From the NCBI GenBank assembly GCA_002179805.1, contig NAVB01003593.1, forward strand, positions 1-15,266: DNA of 15,266 nucleotides, in the 5' to 3' direction. Position numbers and translations under genes: made by a program. The notes under the pieces were generated by a model. It had not been told where the DNA came from, did not search any database, and was given only the letters and a program-made list of their open reading frames with translations. Of the stretch, positions 8,314-15,266 are shown piece by piece. Within the stretch, counting starts at the first letter, position 1. Every line of letters begins with the position of its first letter. Origin of the DNA: Acanthamoeba lenticulata (lineage: Eukaryota; Discosea; Longamoebia; Acanthamoebidae).

Positions 8314-9992
8314 ATGGGCGCCGAGAACCACAAGGCGACGAACAACGTCTCTTCGTCTGCCGTTCTCCTTGTCTGTTCTCTTCTATCTGCTTTTCGGTAC
8401 GATGTGTCCCCCGCACAACAACAAATGGCCCTGCTAAGAGCTTCTCATTGCAGAGGCCTAATGCAAGACTACTATGACTTCTTCCGCTCGCAAATGATGC
8501 ACTTCGTCGACCGTGTGATCGGCTTGCTCCACTTCTGCCTCTGGGGCTACTTTGCTACCTTCACCAAGGTCTTCACGTCAACTCTTGCGGCGTTTCGAGG
8601 CATGATGCAGGACTACTATGGCTTCTTCAGCTCGCAGATGATGCACCTGGTCGACCGAGTGACAGGTTTGTTACACTTCTGCCTGGGCGGCTACTTCGAC
8701 ACCTTTGCCAAAGTCTTCATCGCCACGTTGGCCACCTTCCGAGGCATGATGCAGGACTACTACGGCTTCTTCAGTTCGCAGATGATGCACCTGGTCGATC
8801 GGGTGACCAGTCTGCTCCGTTTCTGCCTCGGTGGCTACTTCGACACTTTCACTAAGGTCTTTGTGGCGACTCTTGCCGTATTTCGGGGCATGATGCAGGA
8901 CTACTATGGCTTCTTCAGCTCGCAGATGATACGCCTCATTGACCGTGTGACGAGTCTCCTTCGCTTCTGCCTGGGCGGCTACTTCGACACCTTTGCCAAG
9001 GTCTTCATCGCCACGCTCTCCGCGTTTCGAGGCATGATGCAGGACTACTACGGCTTCTTCAGTTCGCAGATGATGCACCTGGTCGATCGGGTGACCAGTC
9101 TCCTTCGCTTCTGCCTGGGCGGCTACTTCGACACCTTCGCAAACGTCTTCATCTCCACGTTGGCCACGTTCCGAGGCATGATGCAGGACTACTACAGCTT
9201 CTTCAGCTCGCAGATGATGCACCTGGTCGATCGGGTGACGAGCCTGCTCCGCTTTTGCCTCGGCGGCTACTTCGACACCTTTGCCAAAGTCTTCATCGCC
9301 ACTTTAGCCACGTTCCGAGGCATGATGCAGGACTACTACGACTTCTTTACCGGGCTGATGGGCCTCTTTGTCGTGCGCTCGCTCGGTTTGATCGGCCAAT
9401 CGCTCCAGGTTCCCGATAACCAAAACCCCCTCAATAGATTTCAGAAACGGACTGTGTCTGACGCTCGAGCTTGTCGTGGCAGGAGAGCTTTGCTGTGTGG
9501 GTCTCGGTGGCGCGGTCGACGCTGCTTTGCTTCCGCGGCTCCCTCCACGATTACTTCGCCTTCGTGCTCTCGATGGCGTCCCTACTCGCCGTGCTAACGC
9601 TAAGGCCTATCGTCGGGATGGTGCTCGGGGCTGTCGTCGGCGTCTTCCTGGCCAGCCTGGCCACTATCGAGTCTCTCTTCAACTTCCGCGGCATGCTCGA
9701 CGACGTGCTCGCTGTCTCCCTTCAACTCGGGCTAGCCAGCATCGACGCTCTGGAGAAAGTGAGTAACGTGCGCGGCATGCTCGACGACGTACTTCGCACA
9801 GCGCGCGACATGTTCGACGACTACTTGCGGTACAAGGAGAGGAGCTCCGCCAGGCGCAACAACGGCACCCACAAACACCACCACACCGACAAGGCAACGG
9901 AAATGCCCAGCAGCAAGCCGATCACTTGCGGGGCGCGTCAACTGTCTGATGCTTCGGTCGTGCCGGGCAGCGGCGACGAGGGCACCCAGTAA
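8314..9992 (+). CDS. Unrecognised hydrophobic 48-residue-repeat protein
   Basis: Exons 8314-8396, 8454-9408 and 9483-9992 give 515 residues. After a short N-terminus with a hydrophobic stretch (SSSAVLLVCSLLSAF), six 48-residue units follow without gaps. Each starts FRGMMQDYY, continues with FFSSQMMHLVDRV, then LLRFCLGGYFDTF, and ends in VFIATLAT or close variants. A seventh, diverged unit spans the second intron and is again exactly 48 residues once spliced, which confirms that join. Three degenerate starts follow (FRGSLHDYF, FRGMLDDVL, VRGMLDDVL) around a very hydrophobic segment with two probable membrane helices (MASLLAVLTLRPIVGMVLGA, then VVGVFLASLATI). The last ~60 residues are polar, with a His/Lys-rich patch. 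I know no family with this unit. A membrane or lipid-associated role is suggested by composition only. Confidence 0.8.
8397..8453 (+). other. In-frame, stop-free 57-nt intron
   Basis: GTACGA at the 5' end and TTGCAG at the 3' end, with CTAAG upstream of the acceptor. The length is a multiple of three and the segment has no stop in the coding frame, so it could also be retained. Removing it creates a perfect unit start (FRG) for the first 48-residue repeat, which is the evidence that it is normally spliced. Confidence 0.65.
8449..9312 (+). repeat. Six tandem 144-bp coding repeats
   Basis: Unit starts lie at 8449 (the unit's first five bases are supplied by the preceding exon), 8593, 8737, 8881, 9025 and 9169, spaced exactly 144 bp; a diverged seventh starts at 9313. 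Units 2 to 6 are nearly identical in protein and closely similar in DNA; many differences are synonymous third-position changes. This points to repeated duplication with selection on the protein. An open frame on the opposite strand across 8671-9222 is a by-product of this periodicity. Confidence 0.95.
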
Positions 9993-10063
9993 CAGGAGTT
10001 GGTGGGCAGCTCGTATTGTAGAATGAGACGAGACAAGGTACAACAACATAAGAAACACATGTA

Positions 10064-10069
10064 AATAAA
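10064..10069 (+). terminator. Poly(A) signal AATAAA
   Basis: AATAAA lies 72 nt after the stop of the repeat-protein gene, inside the 118-nt gap shared with the convergent RhoGAP gene, whose stop is at 10113-10111. The two 3'UTRs probably overlap. Confidence 0.55.
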
Positions 10070-10110
10070 TCGACGCACGCGCGGCTTGACGGCTCTCGGA
10101 TTGTGGAGGC

Positions 10111-11856
10111 TTAAGAGTCATTCTCACGACCGTCGAGAGCCTTCTTGGTGGCGCGAACAAGCCGAGCGATGTCGATGACCTTGTCGGCGGAGGTGGCCTT
10201 GGAGAGTTCCTGCTCGAGGTCGTCGAGGTCCTTGCGGAGGGTCTGCAGTGCCTCCTGCACCGTCGCCTTCAGGTGGGCCACCTTGTTGTCGATCTCTGTG
10301 GAGGGCGGCAAAAAAGGTGATCAGCGCGAAGAAGAGCGAAAGAGTCCTTCCTCGCCCTCGAGGATCAGCGCACGCACCAGGAGACGACGATCCCGAGACC
10401 TCTCCGCGAGGCGACTTGATGGACGGCGCGACGACCTGAGGGGGCGGGCTAACCGGGCGGGCCAAGGCAGCCGGCGCTGGGGTCGGCTCAGGCGGCTGCG
10501 CGTCGGCCCCGCCGCCGGGAGACTGCGCGCGACGGATGGGAGGACTTGTCGGTCCGCCGGCGGCGGGCGCGGGCGCTGTCGCCGACGTGGCGGATCGAAG
10601 GCTGGCCTCGGACGCGTCGGGAGACGGGCGAGAGACCACCGGGGACTCGGCGAGCTTTGAGACAGCACTGCGGCTGGCGGTGGTGGCTGTGCTGCCCGAT
10701 GACGACTTGAGGGCGGCGGCTGTGGCCGAGCCTGACCTCTGTGGAAATCACAGCGATGTAATGAAATTGAGAATTTAGGTCAACTACGGCGACAGGACGC
10801 GTACGGGGAAGAGGAGTTCATGGTCCGTCTCGATGAGGATCTGCATGAGGTTGATGGCCTTGGGCAGTTGCACCATGGTTTCGATTGTCTCATAGCGTGG
10901 GCTTGAGTGAATTTCACCGTGACAGGTAAGTGCCAAACACTCTCTCGAGAACGAGCGCGACGGAAGGGGAAGATTCGGTACCGCAGGAAGATGTGGGTAA
11001 AGATGTGGGCCAGGAAAACCGGGCTCACGTGGTTGGCGTCCGCGTGCACGCATAGCCTGCCGAGCCCACGCGGCCAAGTAAGATATCAGGGCCAAACAAG
11101 AACGATTGAGAGAGGCCGCAAATCACCGGGCGAGGAACTTGATGATGAGCTCCACGAGGAGGCGGTTGGTCTTGGGCAACTGGGCCAGCAGCTCAGACAG
11201 CGCGGCAGCCCTCTTCTTTTCATCGCTCTCCTCTGTTTGCACGAGGAACAGGTCGCGCCAGAGGTCAAGACTTGAAGGAGTAGACATGTCCGCGAGAGAG
11301 CAAGAGAGGACAGGAGAGGAAGCTCAAGTGACAGCTGAACGAGAGGGAGGCGGCACGAACCCGAGGCAGTAAGGAAGCTCGAGTAGAGGGAGAAGGTGAG
11401 GAGGGGCTCTGGTAGCTCTCGCAGGTAGACCTTGAGGAGGGCCGCCACCAACTCTGGCTTGGGCTTGGACTCGTAGTCCACGCGCCCTCCTACGACCGGT
11501 CGTAGAAGCGAAGAGAGTGAGCTCACAGAGGGAAGGGGGCTCATAAAACACGGCAGGTTGGATAGAGACCCTTGTTGAGCTGGTAGCGCAGGTCCTGGAG
11601 CTCCTTGGTGTTGGCCGGCTGCCTGAATAAAGGTTCGTTCGGCCCTGCACCGCGGTATGGCAGCCGATTCGAATAAGCTTCGCACAGTAGAGGAAGAGAG
11701 GGGGGGGGGATACACACCCAGTTCTGAGAGGTAGGCGACCATTTGCTTCAGAACCGATGGAATGGAGCTCTCGCCAGGCCTTTGCATCACCTCTTTGAGC
11801 CCCACGCCAAACAACACTCCATTGTTCGCTTCACCCCTACTCGCCGCACTCTTCAT
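10111..11856 (-). CDS. RhoGAP-domain protein with C-terminal coiled coil
   Basis: Exons on the minus strand: 11856-11718, 11644-11570, 11489-11357, 11270-11127, 11056-10982, 10901-10805, 10738-10378 and 10295-10111; 402 residues. Residues ~15-200 are a RhoGAP domain: FGVGLKEVMQRPG, then YLSELG, LFRQPANTKELQDLR with the probable arginine finger Arg54, LLKVYLRELPEPLLTFSLY, LPKTNRLLVELIIKFLARL with the conserved Asn, and NHVSPVFLAHIFTHIFLR. Such domains speed GTP hydrolysis on Rho/Rac/Cdc42 GTPases. Residues ~222-341 are Pro/Ser/Ala-rich and likely disordered, with SPP and PPP motifs that could bind SH3 domains or be phosphorylated. Residues 342-402 form a coiled coil (ATVQEALQTLRKDLDDLEQE) that suggests dimerisation. 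The ATG lies immediately before the domain, after an AT-rich leader. The seventh exon's acceptor could alternatively be a few bases downstream. Confidence 0.88.
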
Positions 11857-12343
11857 CCTTCGTTCTTTTTAAAAATAATTATTATTATTTTTTGTTTTTG
11901 TGCTTCTTGTCTTTTTGAAGCAACCGAGAAATTGTTTTCTTTCTGCGCTTGATTGTGTCTTCTGAAAAAGTGATCTTTGCTTTACTGCCGACAAAAAAAG
12001 AAGTTGAGTTTGGCGGGTGTCAAGGGTTGTCTCAAACTCCGTGCCTCCTTCTTCCGCAACGCTCCCCTCACGACGCCGCCTGTAGGTTGTTGCTCGTCGC
12101 GGCGGTCACTTGCCTCAAGTCCACAGGAATCGAACACTGGATTCGATCCCGTCCTTCCTTCTCTCCTGCCTCTTCGCTCGTTCGATCACAAGTACTTGGC
12201 ACCTCCATTTTCCTTCTTTATGCGATGGGAGATTGGAAGGGAAAGAGAGATGTTGTCTCCCTTAAAGTTTGATTTTCGTGCTCTCTGTAAATTTGCGTTT
12301 TTCTCACCACCAATCATCATCATTTCTCTTCCTCCCGGCAGAG
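11857..12343. promoter_or_regulatory. Divergent intergenic/promoter region
   Basis: This gap separates the divergent RhoGAP and lipase starts. A TA-rich stretch at about 11868-11900 lies just upstream of the RhoGAP ATG. On the lipase side, gtaaat at 12287 and ccggcag ending at 12341 could bound a 55-nt 5'UTR intron, leaving only two bases before the ATG. Several open frames cross the gap, but none shows a domain or the codon bias of the neighbouring exons. I see no RNA gene. Confidence 0.45.
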
Positions 12344-14370
12344 ATGGTGGAGCTGGCAACAGGCGCAGGCATCTGCTTTGTCGTGTGCGCGTTCGCTCTG
12401 AGCCGCACCCTCCGCGGCCTGGTGGGTCACGGCATCTCTTCCCTGCTGCTTGCGGGGGTGGTCCTCGTGGCCTACTGGCGGGTAGGTTCCTCATTTTCCC
12501 CGACATGTTGGACTGCCGTCCGGCAACACGCTCACCCCTTGGCTTGTGTGCGACTGCACGCAACTTGTTCAGTTGTACGCCAACTTTGTCAACGGCAAAT
12601 GGTGGCGGCCGGACCTGGCCTTCCTGCGACTGCGCCAACCAGAACTCTTCGAAAGCAAGCCAGACCAGGGCCTCCTAAGCAGCACTGCCGAAGCAGTCAA
12701 GCACAGCCTCGACACCGGTAGGCCCGCCCCCGCTCCCGTTTCTTCAAGAGACGACTCACTCACACGTGCTGTGTTGTCTTTCGTACGTAGAGTTCTACAT
12801 CCGCGATCACGGGTTCGACTACGAAAGGCATGAAGTGACCACGGCGGATGGCTACATCCTCCACTGCTACCGCGTCTTCAAGAAGGAGAAGCGGGACTCG
12901 AGCCTCCCGCCCATCCTCCTCCAGCACGGCTTGTTCCAGTCCTCTGGCATCTTCGTCACGAGCGAGGATGACAGCATGGCCTTCCACTTTGCTGAGAAGG
13001 GGTACGCATCGTCTTCTTGCCTACATTTTTTATTCAATAATTATTTATTATTATTTTGTTTGTTAAAATTTTTTATTTAGTATTTTCTAGTTCTCGTTGC
13101 TCACCCGTTGTCGCCATGGGCAGGTACGACGTGTGGCTGGGCAACAACCGGTGCATCCACGAGAAGGGTCACACGAACATGCACCCCCACGAGGAGCAGT
13201 ACTGGGAGTGGGGCCTTGACGAGCTGGGCGAGTTCGACTTCCCCGCCTTTGTCAACTACGTCTGCAAGTGCGTCACGCCCCTCCTCCTCTTGCCTCTTCC
13301 CCGCGCGCCACTTGCTCACCATCAGCCTCTCTTGGGTGCCTACAGGACGACCGGGCGCGAGAAGGTTGTGTTTGTGGGCCACTCGCAGGGCAACGCACAG
13401 GCCTTTGTCGGTCTGGCGCGCAATCCGGCCGTGGCCAACAAGCTCGAGCTCTTCGTGGCGCTCGCTCCGGCGTTTTTCATCGGCCGTCTCGGGTACGGCC
13501 CTCGCTTCCCCCCTTTGACTCGCCTCACGCGCACGAAAGTGCGTATGCGCGGGATGGGAACGCGTGAGGGCGCTGACCGGTTGGCCAACTCCGCCTTTTC
13601 CACAGGCACTGGGCGCTGGAGGTGATGGTGTCCATGCCCTCCTCCATCTTCTACCGCCTCTTTGGCGAGCACTCGTTCATCCCCATAATGTACGTCGTCC
13701 AGCGGCTGATGGCTCCTCAGGTGCGTCGCCCGCTCTCCCCCCCAAACATCCGGGCCCGGCGCTCACTTTGCCTCGCCTTCCCTCCTTCCGTCGCTCGTGC
13801 CGACAGGCATTCGGGCATCTGGCCTACAACATGTTCAATTACCTGTTCAACTGGAGCGACACGTACTGGTGCCACTGGCGCAAGACCAAGTACTTCCTCT
13901 TCACGCCCAGGCCCGTGTCGTCCCGGCTTATCCACCACTGGGGTGAGATCACCAAGACCGGCCAGCTCAAGCCCTACACCGCGGCCAGCCGGTGCGTCTT
14001 GCTCTCCGCTGGGGGCGAGGCGCGAGGGGATGATGCATCACTCACGACGAATGTGCGTTTGTTCAGGCGAAGCGCCCGCGCGACGACGACGGACGACGAG
14101 CTGGGCGCGCGCGGGAGGGAGCCCACGGTCTACTCGGTGGCCAACATCGGATGCCCCGTGGCCCTGTTCTACGGCGGAAGGGACAAGCTGGTGCACGGAC
14201 GGGCCCTGGTAGAGACGCTCCAGGCCTCGAAGGAGGTGAACCTCGTCCACCACAGCGAGATCCCTCACTACGAGCATATGGACGTCGTGTGGGCGCACGA
14301 TGCGCGCGACACCGTGTTCGAGCCCATCGACGCGCTCATCCGCGGCAATGTCCCACTGCGGCGAGCGTAG
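12344..14370 (+). CDS. Membrane-anchored acid-lipase-type alpha/beta hydrolase
   Basis: Exons 12344-12481, 12573-12717, 12791-13001, 13124-13267, 13346-13492, 13606-13720, 13807-13991 and 14067-14370 give 462 residues. Residues ~2-45 contain two hydrophobic stretches (ATGAGICFVVCAF and SSLLLAGVVLVAYW), a likely membrane anchor. EFYIRDHGFDYERHEVTTAD then DGYILHCYRV opens the acid-lipase domain. LLQHGLFQSS supplies the oxyanion loop, GHSQG the nucleophile Ser226, FYGGRDKLV the acid Asp401, and HYEHMDVVW the base His432, so the triad is complete. Relatives are lysosomal acid lipase, gastric lipase and the yeast steryl ester hydrolases; the last are membrane-anchored on lipid droplets, which fits this N-terminus best. 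The exact substrate is not readable. Intron 3 (13002-13123) is longer and far more AT-rich than the rest. The start has context agagATGG. Confidence 0.9.
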
Positions 14371-14430
14371 GACGGCAAGCCGCGACGCGACACGATCCAT
14401 ACATGGAGAGATATTTTTCGTTTTGTACAG

Positions 14431-14478
14431 GCCACCACGCCCACGTCATGTTGGTGGCGGCGCCTTGCCGCAAGGCGC
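14431..14478. other. Two adjacent inverted repeats in the lipase 3' region
   Basis: GCGCCTTG at 14460-14467 pairs perfectly with CAAGGCGC at 14471-14478 across a 3-base loop. Just upstream, GCCACCA at 14431-14437 pairs with TGGTGGC at 14452-14458. They lie 60-110 nt after the lipase stop and could form a 3'UTR or terminator-like RNA structure. No AATAAA is seen nearby. Confidence 0.45.
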
Positions 14479-14976
14479 GGTTGTCTTTGGCGGCCAGCGA
14501 CAACTTTTCCTCCGCGCAACCGCAGCCTCACACGGCAGCGGTCACCCTGACCCCATAAATACCGATTGCACTGCCAATCCGATTTCAAAGCGAGCCTCGT
14601 GGTCGGCGAACGAAATGAGGGCGAAGTCCGCCCAATGGCAACGCCCACGGGCCAGCTTCCGCCTGCGTAAGTGACCCCTTTTTTTCTTTGTTCCCACCGT
14701 CGCCAAGCAGTCTTTTCGCCTCTTGCGTGCCACCCACACAACTCCAGTACGCGCACCCTTCTGTTTTTTTGGGCCCACCTGCCAAAACTGGATTGCGCCA
14801 CGCGTTGCTCTTTTCTTCTCTGTCAGCTTTTTTCGTTCGGCCAGCAGCCACCGCTTTTTCTGCTATTCAGTCACGTGTAATCAGCAGGATTGACACATTC
14901 GTGTGAGTCAGTCGCTCATTTTAGTCTTTCTCTCACTTCTCCAGACACAACAAAATCACTTCTAGCACTACCACAA
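14479..14976 (+). promoter_or_regulatory. Upstream region and probable 5'UTR intron of the SDR gene
   Basis: No coding gene is supported here. ATAAATA at about 14557-14563 could be a TATA-like element. A consensus GTAAGT at 14667-14672 followed by a T-rich stretch, and a pyrimidine-rich acceptor ending ctccag at 14944, would bound a 278-nt intron, much longer than others in this window. The remaining leader of 32 nt runs to the ATG at 14977. Confidence 0.4.
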
Positions 14977-15266
14977 ATGGACGGCAAGCCTACTGTGTTG
15001 GTTCTGGGTGCTACTGGCTTCATTGGCCGCAACCTCGTCAAGTACCTCATCGAGAATGACCTCGCTCAGGTGACTGCTGTGGACAAGGTCCTTCCCAGCC
15101 TCTCCTACCTCAGCCCTCAGGAGGAGGCCCTCTTCGAGAAGGCCAACTTCATGCAGAAGAATCTCGTCAGCCCTGGTACGTTGAAGATTCAAGTAACCTG
15201 GTGGGTTCTATCGAATTACTGATTCTTTGTTAATCGTGGTTGTATAACATTCCTTCAGCTTCTATT
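14977..15266 (+). CDS. NAD(P)-dependent epimerase/dehydratase (extended SDR), 5' part
   Basis: The first exon, 14977-15175, encodes 66 residues beginning MDGKPTVLVLGATGFIGRNL. The GATGFIG loop fits the GxxGxxG nucleotide-binding motif of extended short-chain dehydrogenases, and VTAVDKVLP follows where the second beta strand and its acidic residue bind the ribose of NAD. The intron appears to run 15176-15258 (GTACGT to TTCAG), and the next exon begins at 15259, giving ...LVSPASI in frame. The gene continues beyond the window, so its catalytic Tyr/Lys pair and its substrate cannot be judged. The start codon is the first ATG after a short A/C-rich leader. Confidence 0.8.

Noticed and set aside
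8671..9222. Long open frame on the minus strand across the tandem repeats
   Set aside because: It has the same period as the plus-strand repeats and arises because one stop-free antisense unit is copied six times; it has no introns, domain or start context of its own.
9732..10160. Minus-strand open frame running past the RhoGAP stop
   Set aside because: It lies in another frame, overlaps the repeat-protein 3' exon antisense and shows no family resemblance.
12095..12155. GGATTCGATCC-like sequence (and its complement) resembling a tRNA B box
   Set aside because: No A box at the right distance, no acceptor stem and no cloverleaf could be drawn on either strand.
14268..14801. Minus-strand open frame of 177 codons over the lipase end and following gap
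   Set aside because: It is antisense to a well-supported exon with the catalytic histidine, and its continuation into the gap has no coding character.
1..15266. CRISPR arrays, insertion sequences, bacterial operons or phage genes
   Set aside because: No direct-repeat/spacer pattern, transposase or terminal inverted repeats were seen; the abundant spliceosomal introns mark the window as eukaryotic nuclear DNA.

Overview
This window looks like nuclear DNA of a GC-rich unicellular eukaryote, most probably an amoebozoan of the Acanthamoeba type. Coding exons have high GC at third positions and are cut by many short GT-AG introns (mostly 55-100 nt). Genes are packed 100-600 bp apart, and the gaps are AT-rich with AATAAA signals. 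No bacterial operon signals are visible. The genus is inferred from style; the sequence alone does not prove it. All exon joins below were placed by hand from reading-frame continuity, GT/AG borders and family resemblance.

Layout. (1) 3457 to beyond base 1, minus strand: a 10-exon gene joining a degenerate long-chain acyl-CoA synthetase (AMP-binding) domain to an F-box domain, with three acidic low-complexity stretches; its 3' end lies outside the window. (2) 3458-3843: divergent promoter region. (3) 3844-5033, plus: TFIID/SAGA histone-fold subunit TAF12. (4) 5132-6151, plus: unrecognised, probably nuclear protein. (5) 6254-8141, plus: succinylglutamate desuccinylase/aspartoacylase-family zinc hydrolase in 11 exons, including at least one apparent 33-nt intron. 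(6) 8314-9992, plus: unrecognised hydrophobic protein built of near-perfect 48-residue tandem repeats. (7) 10111-11856, minus: RhoGAP-domain protein with a Pro/Ser-rich linker and a C-terminal coiled coil, convergent with the repeat gene. (8) 11857-12343: second divergent promoter region. (9) 12344-14370, plus: membrane-anchored acid-lipase-type alpha/beta hydrolase. (10) 14371-14976: gap with hairpins and a likely 5'UTR intron. (11) 14977 to beyond 15266, plus: start of an extended-SDR NAD(P)-dependent epimerase/dehydratase.

The genes do not form a pathway; this is ordinary compact eukaryotic gene order. Two loci stand out. The first is the acyl-CoA synthetase/F-box fusion, whose adenylation motifs are damaged at the P-loop and at the catalytic glutamate, suggesting a pseudoenzyme substrate or ligand sensor tied to an SCF ubiquitin ligase. 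The second is the 48-residue repeat protein, which matches no family I recognise.
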